The notes below the pieces were generated by a model. The model did not search any database. It was given only the letters and a program-made list of their open reading frames with translations, and was not told where the DNA came from. Shown here one piece after another: positions 15,369 through 27,145 of a stretch of DNA of 64,000 nt (within the stretch, counting starts at the first letter, position 1; each line of letters begins with the position of its first letter). The stretch spans positions 682,001-746,000 of the forward strand of contig NZ_POYJ01000002.1 of assembly GCF_002895435.1 (NCBI RefSeq), read 5' to 3'. The DNA is from Aquimarina sediminis. Lineage in GTDB: Bacteria; Bacteroidota; Bacteroidia; Flavobacteriales; Flavobacteriaceae. Made by a program: the position numbers and the translations under genes.

Positions 15369-17791
15369 TTTTCTACTTTCAGTTTGTTTATAAGGGATTC
15401 GATTTTTTTTACACCATCTTTTGCCAAGTCAAGTATTGATTTTTTATCAAGATGATATTGTTCAGAATGCTCAAGTTTTTCGAGAATCGGGACAATTTCT
15501 TTTGCTTTGATTTGTTTGAACATAGGAAGCATTTTATGAGCAATCTTTTTAATTCGAGGTATGTCGTTCTCATTAATTACTGATTTTAATTCTCGAATAT
15601 TGTCTATAGTACTTTCATAAAACGTATCCAAAATAGCATAAAGAGAATCAGAATCTCCATGCGCAAAAAGCATTAAATCATTAAGAGAGTATAGCTCATG
15701 TTTGTGATTATCATAGGCTGAAGCTCCGTTAGAACTTAAGTCAACACTAAGTACTTCTGCAATAAGATCTAATAACTGCTTAGGAGCATATGGCTTTCGT
15801 AAACTAGCAGCAAATCCAGCTTTTTGGTACTCTAAAAAAGAAGTATCCGTTCTTCCTGACAAGGCAATAACTGGTATAGTGGATAGCTTATTATTGTTTT
15901 TTATTGCTTGCAAAAGTTCAAAACCACTCATTTTTGGCATTTGAATATCTGTTAGTACAAGGTTATATTTATTAGCTTGTAGTAATGAGATAGCTTCAAC
16001 TCCATTCTTGCAAATATCATATGTCAGTCCTGCCAAAGAAGCAACTTCACTGGTTAATGCTAATTGACTTGGGTCATCATCAACTATTAGGACTTTTTTG
16101 TTTATAAAATTGTGTATTTCAGCAACATCTGTTTCTTCTTCCGGAATTAGTATAGTAGATAGTTTTAGAGGGATGTAAAAGATAAACTCGCTACCTTTAT
16201 TAAGTTTACTGTTTAATTCAATTTTGCCATTCAAAAGTTTGATTATCTTTTTGGTAATGGCAAGTCCTAAACCAAAGCCTCCGTATCTTTTTTCGGTATG
16301 ATCATCACCTTGAGAAAATTCTTCAAAAATGTAGTGCTGCTGCTGTTTTGTAATTCCAATACCAGTATCTTTTACAGAGATAACTAATTGTTTTTCTGAT
16401 AAGCCATTTTCAATAACCTTACTATTTATGATTATTGATCCCTCATCAGTAAACTTATATGCGTTATTCACCAAATTCGTTAAAACTTGTTTTATCCTAA
16501 AAGGATCTCCCAAATATTGCTTGTTTAATTGATCATCCGTTATAATTTTGATCTCAATATTTTTCTTGTCATTTATTGGAATAACACCAGTAATTGTATT
16601 TTCAATTAACTTTTTGGGGGAGAAAGGCAACTCTTCAATGACCATTCTTCCTGCCTCGAGTTTTGATAAATCAAGAAGATCATTTACAAGGTGAAGGATG
16701 TAATCTGAAGATTTTTTAAGATGATCAAGATAATGTTTTTGTTTGTTGTCTAAACTTGTTCTTTCTAACAAATCAGAATACCCAATCACAGTATTTAAAG
16801 GAGAGCGAAGATCATGAGTAACTGTGTTAATTATTGATTCTCTAGTTTTTAATAAAGTTTCGGTAAACGTTTTTTCAGTTTCAAGCTCATTACGATATTT
16901 TTGACTTTTAGAAACATCTTTAGTAATTAGAAAAAGAAAGATGATAGCGATCAAAAAGCTTATAGCAGCAATTATTAGAATGATATCCGAGGTATTATTT
17001 AAAACTTGATTTGTAGCTTCTAGACGGGCAAAATATTGTTTTCTTTCATTACGATCTATGGCGGCAAGTAAATCTCTCAATTGTTTTGTGATGACTTGAT
17101 CGTTTTTAAGAAGGTTATTTTCTTTTTCGGTTATCGCACGTCTATATTTTTTATCCTTTTGTTCGAGTTCAGAAAGAACCTGCTTTACAGAAGTGGCCAG
17201 CGAATCAACAGTTTGATTAGTAAGTCTTTTGGCATTGTCTTTTTTTGTTAACTCTAAAATATTAATGAGTTTTCTTCTAGTACGAGGGTCGTATTTTTTA
17301 AATCGGATATCATAATTAGTATACCCTCCAAAGCTTTTGTTTACCTTTTCAAGTTCATCTATGGCGGTTTCATATAATCCTTTTTGTTTTCTTTGTTCAT
17401 AGACTTTAATGAGTTCCTCAAGGTTTTTGTTTTTACTATCAATAAGATATTTGATACTATCTATCTTTTGGGTCTGAAGGGTATCATCAGAAATTGTAGA
17501 AACCTGGTTGATAGTTTTTAATATAGTGTCTATTTTGGTTTTGTAGGTGATAAATTTTCTAACATCAGAAGTTTGAATAATGTTTCTTGTTAAACTTTCA
17601 GCTTCATATAACCCGGTAATTGCCTCTCCAACCAGAAAAAGTTTTTCGTTGTTTTGATTTTTAATTTTTGTAATCTGAGTATAGTTATCTAATTGCTGAG
17701 AGATAACCCAAAAAGTGGTTACTGCAAGTAAACCAGCCAGAAAGTATCCAGCGATTATTTTAAAGGTAACAGATCTTTTAGTATTCTTCAT
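15365..17791 (-). CDS. Hybrid sensor histidine kinase / response regulator with Hpt domain
   Basis: Membrane-bound phosphorelay protein of 808 residues. Order: first membrane span (about 9-27), a long helical extracytoplasmic sensor with many Lys/Glu (about 30-268), a second span (about 270-290, IILIIAAISFLIAIIFLFLI), HisKA with the phospho-accepting His in NTVTHDLRSPLN (about 325), and HATPase_c (DTGIGI, GGFGLGLAI). Then come a receiver (VLIVDDDPSQLAL, LVLTDIQMPKMSG, about 565-685) and a C-terminal Hpt-like domain with His in IKKIAHKMLPMFKQI (about 765). It ends tail to tail with the NtrC-type regulator, and cognate pairing is possible but unproven. Upstream DNA belongs to the divergent TPP riboswitch. 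Confidence 0.95.
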   Translation of the reverse strand: MKNTKRSVTFKIIAGYFLAGLLAVTTFWVISQQLDNYTQITKIKNQNNEKLFLVGEAITGLYEAESLTRNIIQTSDVRKFITYKTKIDTILKTINQVSTISDDTLQTQKIDSIKYLIDSKNKNLEELIKVYEQRKQKGLYETAIDELEKVNKSFGGYTNYDIRFKKYDPRTRRKLINILELTKKDNAKRLTNQTVDSLATSVKQVLSELEQKDKKYRRAITEKENNLLKNDQVITKQLRDLLAAIDRNERKQYFARLEATNQVLNNTSDIILIIAAISFLIAIIFLFLITKDVSKSQKYRNELETEKTFTETLLKTRESIINTVTHDLRSPLNTVIGYSDLLERTSLDNKQKHYLDHLKKSSDYILHLVNDLLDLSKLEAGRMVIEELPFSPKKLIENTITGVIPINDKKNIEIKIITDDQLNKQYLGDPFRIKQVLTNLVNNAYKFTDEGSIIINSKVIENGLSEKQLVISVKDTGIGITKQQQHYIFEEFSQGDDHTEKRYGGFGLGLAITKKIIKLLNGKIELNSKLNKGSEFIFYIPLKLSTILIPEEETDVAEIHNFINKKVLIVDDDPSQLALTSEVASLAGLTYDICKNGVEAISLLQANKYNLVLTDIQMPKMSGFELLQAIKNNNKLSTIPVIALSGRTDTSFLEYQKAGFAASLRKPYAPKQLLDLIAEVLSVDLSSNGASAYDNHKHELYSLNDLMLFAHGDSDSLYAILDTFYESTIDNIRELKSVINENDIPRIKKIAHKMLPMFKQIKAKEIVPILEKLEHSEQYHLDKKSILDLAKDGVKKIESLINKLKVEN

Positions 17792-17867
17792 AATTATCTT
17801 ATAACTTCAAAAACCCTAAAGCATTGCTTTATACCAAATAAAGTTACAATAAATCGATAAAACATAG

Positions 17868-17875
17868 TATTTTTG
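17868..17875 (+). promoter_or_regulatory. -7 box of the riboswitch-controlled receptor transcript
   Basis: TATTTTTG, an exact TAnnTTTG match, 15 bases before the first conserved riboswitch bases. Confidence 0.55.
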
Positions 17876-17884
17876 CGCAGAAAT

Positions 17885-17975
17885 CTCAAAGGGGTGCTTT
17901 TTATGGTTTATAACCTGAAATGGCTGAGATCATACCCAATGAACCTGGGCAGGTAATGCTGCCAAGGGACTGCTA
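17885..17975 (+). ncRNA. TPP riboswitch (THI element) upstream of the TonB-dependent receptor
   Basis: Contains the conserved blocks in order: GGGGTGC (17891-17897), CTGAGATCATACCC (17924-17937), GAACCTG (17941-17947), GGTAATGCTGCC (17952-17963) and AAGGGAC (17964-17970). It binds thiamine pyrophosphate and lowers expression of the downstream gene. Leader RNA continues 110 bases to the ATG at 18085. I do not see an unambiguous terminator there, so the mode of control is not settled. Confidence 0.93.
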
Positions 17976-18084
17976 GATAATAAGAAGTGCCTAACGGACA
18001 TTTTTTAGTAAATAGTAAGGTAATTTGTAACGTATTTTTAAAAATAGAATAATTACCCCTTTTATTCGTAATGAATTTTCACGA

Positions 18085-20268
18085 ATGAAAAATCTATTGT
18101 TTTATAGTACTCTTTTCTTGTTGAGTATTAATTCGATTGCTCAGGAAAAACAAATGGATTCTGTACCATCCAAAGTAGAAAAACTTGATGAAGTCTTAGT
18201 CAAATCTGTTCGTGTAGAAGCAGATTCTCCTATCACTCACTCTAATTTATCTAAAAAAGAACTGGCGACACGTAATCTAGGGCAAGATATTCCTGTTTTA
18301 TTAAATTATTTACCAGGAGTAGTGACAACCACCGATGCGGGAACAGGTGTGGGGTATACTTACATAAGAGTAAGAGGTAGTGATGCATCTAGAGTAAATG
18401 TTACATTAAATGGAATACCCTTTAATGATACAGAGAGTCAAGGTACTTTCTGGGTCAATCTTCCCGATTTTACATCCTCAGTCGAGAATCTTCAACTACA
18501 GCGAGGTGTAGGGACCTCTACCAATGGATCAGGAGCATTTGGAGCTAGCTTAAACCTGTTAACAGATGCTGTTTCTGAAGTGGGTAACGCAGAAATTTCG
18601 AATACCGTAGGGTCTTATGGCACCAGAAAACATAATGTAAAATTTAGTACTGGACTACTCAATAAAAATATAGAGATAGCAGGGCGATTATCTGCTATCG
18701 CTTCTGATGGATATGTTGATCGTGCCTCTTCTGACTTAAAATCTTATTTCTTACAAGGATCATTTGTCGATGATAACACTCTAATAAAAGCGATTACCTT
18801 TGGAGGACATGAGATTACATACCAATCCTGGAATGGTATTGATGAAGCTACCTTAGCCTCTGATCGAAGGTTTAATTCGGCAGGACAATATACCGATGAA
18901 AATGGAGAAACTCGCTTCTATGATAATGAGGTCGATAATTATAAGCAAGATCATTATCAATTACATTGGAATCAGAAATACACGAATAATTGGTCTACAA
19001 ACCTTGGGTTAAATTATACTTATGGACGTGGATTTTTTGAGCAGTATAAAGAAGATGAGGATTTTTCAGATTATGACTTTACACCAATCACAATTGGTGG
19101 CGAAATTATCAATACTACCGATTTAATACGTAGACGATGGCTAGATAATGATTTTTATGTAATCAATGCTTCTGCTAATTATAAAAACAATAAGATTGAT
19201 ATCGATTTTGGAGGCTTTTATAGCCTGTACGATGGTGACCATTTTGGAGAAGTAATATGGGCTCAAAATGCTGGAGGATCACAGATACGTGACCACTATT
19301 ACTTCGGAAACGGAGAGAAAAAAGAAGTAACCATTTTTGGTAAAACTACCTATAGAATCAATGATAAATGGAGTGCTTTTTTGGATTTACAAGGACGTTT
19401 TGTAGGGTATGAAACCACAGGGTTAACATCAGATCGAGTAGCTATGGAAATTGATGAGAACTATGAGTTTTTTAATCCAAAAGCAGGAGCCACTTTTCAA
19501 GTAAACAATTCTAATCAGTTATATGCATCATATGCTAGAGCAAATAGAGAACCTAGAAGAAGTGATTTTGAAAATGGAATTAATACAGCAGAGCAACTTA
19601 ATGATATCGAACTAGGTTGGAGATTTAATACAAATAAAACTGTTGTTAATACCAATATATATTATATGTGGTATAAGGATCAACTGGTCTTAACAGGAGC
19701 ATTAGATGATGTGGGAGCTCCAATTAGAGCAACAAGTGGAGAAAGCTATCGTTTGGGGCTTGAAATTGATGCAGATATTACACTTACGGATAAGTTTGTA
19801 GTCAAACCTAATGTAGCAATAAGTACTAATAAGAATAAAAACTTTGTAAGCTCAAGAGATGGTAGTTTGGTAAACCTGGGAGATACAAATATTTCTTATT
19901 CGCCTAATATTGTTGCCGGAAATATGATTATCTACAGACCGTTAAAAAACCTTCAACTAGGGTTCTTATCTAAGTTTGTTGGCGAACAATATATGGGTAA
20001 TATTGATAGTGAAACCTCTAAGTTGGATAGTTTCTTTGTAAATGACCTTAATATTGTATATGAAATCAATGATATTCCTGTTTTTAAATCTATAGTGTTG
20101 ACCGGATTGGTAAATAATGTTTTTGATGAAGAATATGTGTCTAACGGATATTTTTTCACGTATGATGATGATTTTTCTAACCCCGGAACAATAACAACTA
20201 TCGAAGGTGCAGGTTTTTATCCACAGGCTGGAATCAACTTTTTGCTTGGAGTAACGTTAAAATTTTAA
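18085..20268 (+). CDS. TonB-dependent outer-membrane receptor, probably for thiamine
   Basis: A 727-residue outer-membrane receptor with a signal peptide (LLFYSTLFLLSINSIAQ, cleavage near 19). The plug domain spans about 35-165, with DEVLVKSVRVEA, the LNGIPFNDTESQGTFWVNLPD stretch and NLQLQRGVGTSTNGSGAFG. A beta-barrel continues to the C-terminus, ending in an aromatic residue (GVTLKF). There is no N-terminal carboxypeptidase-like domain and no SusD partner, so it is not a typical polysaccharide receptor. The TPP riboswitch in its leader and the thiamine operon downstream make thiamine or a thiamine precursor the likely ligand. Confidence 0.92.
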   Translation: MKNLLFYSTLFLLSINSIAQEKQMDSVPSKVEKLDEVLVKSVRVEADSPITHSNLSKKELATRNLGQDIPVLLNYLPGVVTTTDAGTGVGYTYIRVRGSDASRVNVTLNGIPFNDTESQGTFWVNLPDFTSSVENLQLQRGVGTSTNGSGAFGASLNLLTDAVSEVGNAEISNTVGSYGTRKHNVKFSTGLLNKNIEIAGRLSAIASDGYVDRASSDLKSYFLQGSFVDDNTLIKAITFGGHEITYQSWNGIDEATLASDRRFNSAGQYTDENGETRFYDNEVDNYKQDHYQLHWNQKYTNNWSTNLGLNYTYGRGFFEQYKEDEDFSDYDFTPITIGGEIINTTDLIRRRWLDNDFYVINASANYKNNKIDIDFGGFYSLYDGDHFGEVIWAQNAGGSQIRDHYYFGNGEKKEVTIFGKTTYRINDKWSAFLDLQGRFVGYETTGLTSDRVAMEIDENYEFFNPKAGATFQVNNSNQLYASYARANREPRRSDFENGINTAEQLNDIELGWRFNTNKTVVNTNIYYMWYKDQLVLTGALDDVGAPIRATSGESYRLGLEIDADITLTDKFVVKPNVAISTNKNKNFVSSRDGSLVNLGDTNISYSPNIVAGNMIIYRPLKNLQLGFLSKFVGEQYMGNIDSETSKLDSFFVNDLNIVYEINDIPVFKSIVLTGLVNNVFDEEYVSNGYFFTYDDDFSNPGTITTIEGAGFYPQAGINFLLGVTLKF

Positions 20269-20270
20269 TT

Positions 20271-20312
20271 AAAACTCAAGTTTATAAGTAATTTTAAACT
20301 TGAGTTTTATTA
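20271..20312 (+). terminator. Intrinsic terminator after the TonB-dependent receptor
   Basis: AAAACTCAAGTTTA (20271-20284) and TAAACTTGAGTTTT (20295-20308) form a perfect fourteen-pair stem with a ten-base loop and a T-rich tail. It separates the receptor transcript from the second riboswitch only about 18 bases later. Confidence 0.88.
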
Positions 20313-20325
20313 CTTTTATCGCCTA

Positions 20326-20440
20326 AACTTTAGGGGTGTCTCTGCGATAGCAGATTCTGAGAAAGACCCTTTGAACCTGATGCGGTTAGTACCGACGAAG
20401 GGAAAAGTTAATGTTACATATTTTATATGTGATTTTACCT
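20326..20440 (+). ncRNA. TPP riboswitch (THI element) upstream of the thiS-thiH operon
   Basis: The aptamer spans about 20326-20410: AACTTT/AAAGTT closing stem (20326-20331 and 20404-20409), GGGGTGT (20333-20339), CTGAGAAAGACCC (20357-20369), GAACCTGATGCGGTTAGTACC (20373-20392 region) and GAAGGGA. Beyond it, TTACATAT and ATATGTGA form a weak hairpin before TTTTACC (to about 20440), a possible expression platform. An imperfect -7 box, TACTTTTA (20311-20318), just upstream fits a transcript starting at the closing stem. Confidence 0.94.
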
Positions 20441-20497
20441 CTTCAGATTCAAAATAGGTGAGTATTGCCTAAAGTTTATGGACTTAATTAAAAAACA

Positions 20498-22634
<2,137 letters not shown>

Positions 22635-22707
22635 TATTAGGTGTAGTGTTATAGGTTGAGGAATATGAAACCACAACCTATACTCTTATGCTTCAAGCTT
22701 GGGTTTT

Positions 22708-23304
22708 ATGCTAATTGTATTAACTTCTGAAAGAGAATTAGAAAACGAAGCAGGTTATATCAATGCTTTATTTGAAAATGGATTAGAACGATTACATTTT
22801 CGGAAACCAACTATGGATATCGAAGGATATAGAACTTTGCTTACTCAAATAGATGTAAAGTTTTATAACCGCATTATGATACATCAATTTCATGAGTTGT
22901 GCGAAGAATACAAGCTTAGAGGAATTCATATTCAGGAACAGCCTAGATTGGATTTAAAAGAAAAACTAAATAAGTATGTAGATGACTACAGAAAAAAAGG
23001 CTATAAAGTAAGTAGTTCTTTTCATTCTAAAGAAGATATTACAAATTGCTCTGTTGATTTCGAATATGTTTTATTGAGTCCCGTTTTTGGTTCAATTTCT
23101 AAAGCAGGATATATAGGAAAAGGATTTGATGTTAATGATCTAGAAGAGTTTGTTGTAGGGATGGGGGGAATTAATGAAAACACGTTACAAGCTACATTTG
23201 ATCTTGGATTTAAAGGAGTTGGAGTTTTAGGTGGAATATGGAATACCGAGAATTCTTTAAAAAGCTTTAAAACAATTCATAATCAACTTAAATCAATCAG
23301 CTAA
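22708..23304 (+). CDS. Diverged thiamine phosphate synthase-like (TenI/ThiE family) protein
   Basis: A 198-residue TIM-barrel protein related to ThiE and TenI. Visible family features are LHFRKPTMD in place of the usual QLR/K motif, GIHIQEQPR (ligand strand), VSSSFHSKEDI (the place of ThiE's GxSxH), YVLLSPVFGSISKAGY and the phosphate loop MGGIN / GVGVLGGIW. A true ThiE lies two genes on, so this copy may be a thiazole tautomerase (TenI role) or a second condensing enzyme. I start it at the ATG at 22708; the TTG at 22699 is in frame but less likely. It lies seven bases before thiD. Confidence 0.85.
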   Translation: MLIVLTSERELENEAGYINALFENGLERLHFRKPTMDIEGYRTLLTQIDVKFYNRIMIHQFHELCEEYKLRGIHIQEQPRLDLKEKLNKYVDDYRKKGYKVSSSFHSKEDITNCSVDFEYVLLSPVFGSISKAGYIGKGFDVNDLEEFVVGMGGINENTLQATFDLGFKGVGVLGGIWNTENSLKSFKTIHNQLKSIS

Positions 23305-23310
23305 TATAAA

Positions 23311-24078
23311 ATGAAAGCGCGCCCATATATTCTCACAATTGCCGGTTTTGACCCATCAAATGGAGCTGGGTTTACCGCTGATATCAAAACAATTGAGGCG
23401 TTAAAGGGATATGGATTGACCGTTTGTACTGCAAATACTATTCAAAATGATATTGATTTCAAAATATGTGATTGGGTAGATGTAAAGATGATGACAAAAC
23501 AAATAGAAATATTGTTTGATCGTTTTGCTATTGATTTTGTGAAAATTGGAATTATAGAAAACTGGAAAGTGCTTCATGAAATTATAGATTTTTTGATAGA
23601 AAAAAACAAGGAGATTAAAATCGTTTTGGACCCCATATTAAGATCGAGTTCAGATTTTGATTTTCATAATCCGTCAATACAAAAAGTATCGAATACTAGT
23701 GTTTTGTTTGATCAGATTCTGGACAAAATCTATTTGATAACACCAAATTATCTGGAAATAGAAAGGCTATATGTAGACAAAACCATTGATGAAACAGTAA
23801 AACACATCAGTAGTAAAACCAACCTGTTTTTAAAAGGAGGGCATAGGGAAGAAGTAGGAAAGGATGAATTGTTCACTAAAGGCGGGAAATATTTTGCTCT
23901 CAAGCCAAAAGGGCAAAATTTATCCGAAAAACATGGGAGTGGTTGTATTCTTTCTTCTTCGATTATAACATATTTGGCATTGGGATTTCCATTACTTAAA
24001 GCTTGTTTAAAAGGAAAAAGATATACCGAAAAAGTGTTAGGTTCGAATAAAAGCTTACTGGGGTATCACAATGTTTAG
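23311..24078 (+). CDS. thiD: Hydroxymethylpyrimidine/phosphomethylpyrimidine kinase ThiD
   Basis: Phosphorylates HMP and HMP phosphate before condensation. Of its 255 residues the first carry the substrate motif ILTIAGFDPSNGAGFTADIK, followed by VKIGII and VLDPILRSSSD. The ribokinase-type anion hole GSGCILSS lies at about 209-216. Residue choices are somewhat diverged (LGFPLLKACLKGKRYTEKVL near the end), but the active-site blocks are all there. It sits in the thi operon between the two ThiE-family genes. Confidence 0.93.
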   Translation: MKARPYILTIAGFDPSNGAGFTADIKTIEALKGYGLTVCTANTIQNDIDFKICDWVDVKMMTKQIEILFDRFAIDFVKIGIIENWKVLHEIIDFLIEKNKEIKIVLDPILRSSSDFDFHNPSIQKVSNTSVLFDQILDKIYLITPNYLEIERLYVDKTIDETVKHISSKTNLFLKGGHREEVGKDELFTKGGKYFALKPKGQNLSEKHGSGCILSSSIITYLALGFPLLKACLKGKRYTEKVLGSNKSLLGYHNV

Positions 24079-24089
24079 AAGTTAAAAAT

Positions 24090-24764
24090 TTGATGATAAT
24101 AATGACAACAGAAGAAATTTGCTTACAGTATATATCCCAAGGAAAAACTCCCCAAGAGCACCTTCATAATATTGAAGAGGTTTGCAAAGCCGGTTGCAAG
24201 TGGGTGCAGCTAAGACTTAAGGATGAAGATGTGGTTACTTATCTGGATACAGCTATAAAATGTCGAGATATTTGTGATCAGTATGAAGCGGTGATGATTA
24301 TTAATGATAATGTAAGTATAGCAAAAGCTGTTTTGGCAGATGGGATACATTTGGGATTAAATGATATGAATCCTCAGGAAGCAAGAAAAATTCTTGGAGA
24401 TAATTTTATTATCGGAGGTACTGCAAATACATTAGAAGATTGTATACAACAGGTCGATAATGGAGTAGATTATCTAGGTCTTGGTCCGTTTAGATATACT
24501 ACCACAAAAAAGAAACTAAGTCCAGTATTGGGATTAGAAGGATATAAGAATATTCTAACAGGAATGAAATCTCAAAATATAGAAATACCTGTGCTTGCTA
24601 TAGGAGGGATAGTAGAAAATGATATAAAGGATATTTTTTATACAGGAGTTGATGGAATTGCAGTTTCGGGTATGTTGACAAATCAACAGGACCTGAAAAA
24701 AACAATTCAAAATATAAAAGTAACTATAAAAGGAGGCGTTAAAAACTCAGAATATAATGGATAA
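24090..24764 (+). CDS. thiE: Thiamine phosphate synthase ThiE
   Basis: Joins HMP pyrophosphate and thiazole phosphate. The 224 residues show the classic motifs: [42 protein letters not shown] (in the place of GxSxH), [14 protein letters not shown] and the phosphate loop [10 protein letters not shown]. This is the orthodox copy, in contrast to the diverged one at 22708. It overlaps thiG by eight bases. The N-terminal start could be either the ATG at 24090 or the ATG three codons on. Confidence 0.95.
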   Translation: MMIIMTTEEICLQYISQGKTPQEHLHNIEEVCKAGCKWVQLRLKDEDVVTYLDTAIKCRDICDQYEAVMIINDNVSIAKAVLADGIHLGLNDMNPQEARKILGDNFIIGGTANTLEDCIQQVDNGVDYLGLGPFRYTTTKKKLSPVLGLEGYKNILTGMKSQNIEIPVLAIGGIVENDIKDIFYTGVDGIAVSGMLTNQQDLKKTIQNIKVTIKGGVKNSEYNG

Positions 24765-25527
24765 ACTAATAATTGCAAATAAAGAGTTTTCATCTCGTTT
24801 ATTTACAGGAACCGGAAAGTTTAGTTCTTCTCAATTAATGAAAGAAGCTTTACTCGCTTCAGAAAGTGAATTAATCACTGTGGCTCTAAAGCGTGTTGAT
24901 ATTAATAATGAAGAAGATGATATTTTAAATCATTTGAATCATCAGCAAATAAACTTATTGCCTAATACCTCGGGAGTTAGAGATGCTAAAGAAGCAATTT
25001 TTGCTGCTCAGTTAGCTCGTGAAGCATTAGAAACCAATTGGGTAAAGTTGGAGATTCATCCTGATCCAAAATATTTACTTCCTGATCCTATCGAAACCCT
25101 AAAAGCGGCTGAAGAATTGGTAAAACAAGGGTTTGTAGTGATGCCTTACATTCATGCAGATCCTGTGTTGTGTAAACGATTAGAAGAAGTAGGAGTGCAA
25201 TGTGTGATGCCTTTGGGAGCACCAATAGGAAGTAATAAGGGATTAAAGACAATAGAGTTTCTAGAAATAATAATAGACCAAAGTAACGTTCCTGTTATTG
25301 TAGATGCAGGTATTGGGAGCCCTTCACATGCCGCTCAAGCCATGGAAATTGGAGCAGATGCGGTATTAGTAAACACAGCTATTGCAGTATCTCAGCAACC
25401 AATACTAATGGCAAAAGCTTTTAAAATGGCTGTAGAAGCAGGTCGGATCGCGTATAATGCAAAATTAGCCCCCATAAGACAACATGCAGAAGCAAGTAGT
25501 CCATTAACGAGTTTTTTAAATGAGTAG
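24757..25527 (+). CDS. thiG: Thiazole synthase ThiG
   Basis: Forms the thiazole phosphate carboxylate from deoxyxylulose phosphate, dehydroglycine and the ThiS thiocarboxylate. The 256 residues show [51 protein letters not shown] with the Schiff-base Lys, [31 protein letters not shown] and VLVNTAIA. Length and motifs are canonical. The last eight bases are shared with thiH, so ThiG and ThiH, which work as a complex, are probably co-translated. Confidence 0.97.
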   Translation: MDKLIIANKEFSSRLFTGTGKFSSSQLMKEALLASESELITVALKRVDINNEEDDILNHLNHQQINLLPNTSGVRDAKEAIFAAQLAREALETNWVKLEIHPDPKYLLPDPIETLKAAEELVKQGFVVMPYIHADPVLCKRLEEVGVQCVMPLGAPIGSNKGLKTIEFLEIIIDQSNVPVIVDAGIGSPSHAAQAMEIGADAVLVNTAIAVSQQPILMAKAFKMAVEAGRIAYNAKLAPIRQHAEASSPLTSFLNE

Positions 25528-26632
25528 CTTCAAAAATACATTTGAGCAGTACGACTGGGACGAGACACTTTCTGATATTTTTTCCAAAACAGAAACCGAT
25601 GTTACTCATGCATTAGGAAAATCCAAAAGAGATCTTGAAGATTTTAAAGCACTGATTTCCCCTGCTGCAAAACCATTTTTGGAACAAATGGCTCAAATGA
25701 GCAGTTATGTTACTAAAAATAGATTTGGAAATACGATCCAGATGTATGCTCCAATGTATTTGAGTAACGAATGCCAAAATATTTGTACATATTGTGGATT
25801 TAGTATGACCAATAAAATCCCAAGGAGAACACTTACCGATGATGAAATTCTTAAAGAAGTAGGCTTTCTAAAATCTAAAGGATATGACCATATCCTTTTG
25901 GTAACAGGAGAAGCAAATAGAACCGTAGGAGTGGATTATATTAATAATGCTATACGATTAATACAGTCAAGATTTGCCAATATTACTATAGAAATACAGC
26001 CATTGAATCAGGAAGAATATGAAGTATTGATAGAAAGTGGTCTATATGCAGTATTGGTTTATCAGGAAACTTACCATAAAGAAGAATACAAAAAACATCA
26101 CCCCAAAGGGCGAAAATCTAATTTTGATTATCGATTAGAAACTCCTGATAGATTAGGTAGGGCAGGAATTCATAAAATTGGATTAGGAGCACTATTCGGA
26201 TTAGAAGATTGGAGAGCGGATAGTTTTTTTACAGCCTTACACCTTAGTTATCTACAAAAAACCTATTGGAAGACAAAGTACTCCATATCCTTTCCTAGAT
26301 TAAGACCCTATAGTGGTGGATTAGAACCAAAGGTTGAAATGACAGACTCAGACTTGGTGCAATTGATATGTGCATTTAGGTTGTTTGATGAAGATGTCGA
26401 GTTATCGATGTCTACCCGAGAGAGCGAAGTCTTTAGAGAGAATATTGTTAATTTAGGGATTACTTCTATAAGTGCCGAATCCAAGACAAACCCAGGAGGT
26501 TATGCCGTGGCTCCACAATCTTTAGAGCAATTCGAAATTTCTGATGAAAGATCTACAGAAGATGTAGTGCAAATGCTTAAAAATAGAGGGCTCGAAGTAG
26601 TGTGGAAAGATTGGGCATATAATTGGCAGTAA
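25520..26632 (+). CDS. thiH: 2-iminoacetate synthase ThiH
   Basis: Radical SAM enzyme that cleaves tyrosine to dehydroglycine for the thiazole ring. The 4Fe-4S ligands are Cys85, Cys89 and Cys92 ([13 protein letters not shown], CxxxCxxC). ThiH-type stretches follow: [39 protein letters not shown] and [11 protein letters not shown]. The 370 residues match the family. Use of ThiH rather than ThiO indicates the oxygen-sensitive tyrosine route. It is the last recognisable gene of the operon, and no thiF follows. Confidence 0.97.
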   Translation: MSSFKNTFEQYDWDETLSDIFSKTETDVTHALGKSKRDLEDFKALISPAAKPFLEQMAQMSSYVTKNRFGNTIQMYAPMYLSNECQNICTYCGFSMTNKIPRRTLTDDEILKEVGFLKSKGYDHILLVTGEANRTVGVDYINNAIRLIQSRFANITIEIQPLNQEEYEVLIESGLYAVLVYQETYHKEEYKKHHPKGRKSNFDYRLETPDRLGRAGIHKIGLGALFGLEDWRADSFFTALHLSYLQKTYWKTKYSISFPRLRPYSGGLEPKVEMTDSDLVQLICAFRLFDEDVELSMSTRESEVFRENIVNLGITSISAESKTNPGGYAVAPQSLEQFEISDERSTEDVVQMLKNRGLEVVWKDWAYNWQ

Positions 26633-26667
26633 ATTATTAATATCTTTACGAACTAAAAGTCATTTCT

Positions 26668-27114
26668 GTGAAAATTGGAAAAGTAGTTTTATACAAGTTT
26701 TTTGTTAATAAGATAAAAAGTATAATTTTTCTGATACTCTTTCTAAGTAATCCAATTTATGGACAACAAGGAGTAGATGAAATAAAAAAGAATCGTAAAA
26801 AAGCAATACTTGTTGAGGTAAAAATGAATGAACCGGTACTGCTTAAAGATTCTTTATCAATTTTATTAACGTCTTTCTCGTTTAAACGAAAACCACATCT
26901 ATCAGACAAAGGTCCCATAAAAATAATGGTACGGTTGTCACTTTCTAAAGGAAATAGTTGTGGAGAAGTCGAAATCCGAAGACATGGCTTGGTTGGAAAA
27001 TCTGAATATACTTATGTTACATCATCATGGAATGGATATACTTTTAAGCTAAGGGATTTTAACCTCGAAGGAGCCTTTGAGATTATAATTTCCAAAACGC
27101 CTTTCAAAGAATAA
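26668..27114 (+). CDS. Secreted hypothetical protein
   Basis: Unrecognised 148-residue protein. The start is GTG at 26668, followed by a basic stretch and a hydrophobic signal (SIIFLILFLSNPIYGQQ, cleavage probably before QQG near residue 33). The rest is a beta-strand-rich domain with VEVKMNEPVLLKDSL, IKIMVRLSL and the single Cys in NSCGEVEIRRHG. It lies 35 bases after thiH, so it may be co-transcribed with the thiamine operon, but nothing in the sequence links it to thiamine. Confidence 0.6.
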   Translation: MKIGKVVLYKFFVNKIKSIIFLILFLSNPIYGQQGVDEIKKNRKKAILVEVKMNEPVLLKDSLSILLTSFSFKRKPHLSDKGPIKIMVRLSLSKGNSCGEVEIRRHGLVGKSEYTYVTSSWNGYTFKLRDFNLEGAFEIIISKTPFKE

Positions 27115-27145
27115 AGGTGGTTTTATCTATTAGAACTAAACCAAA

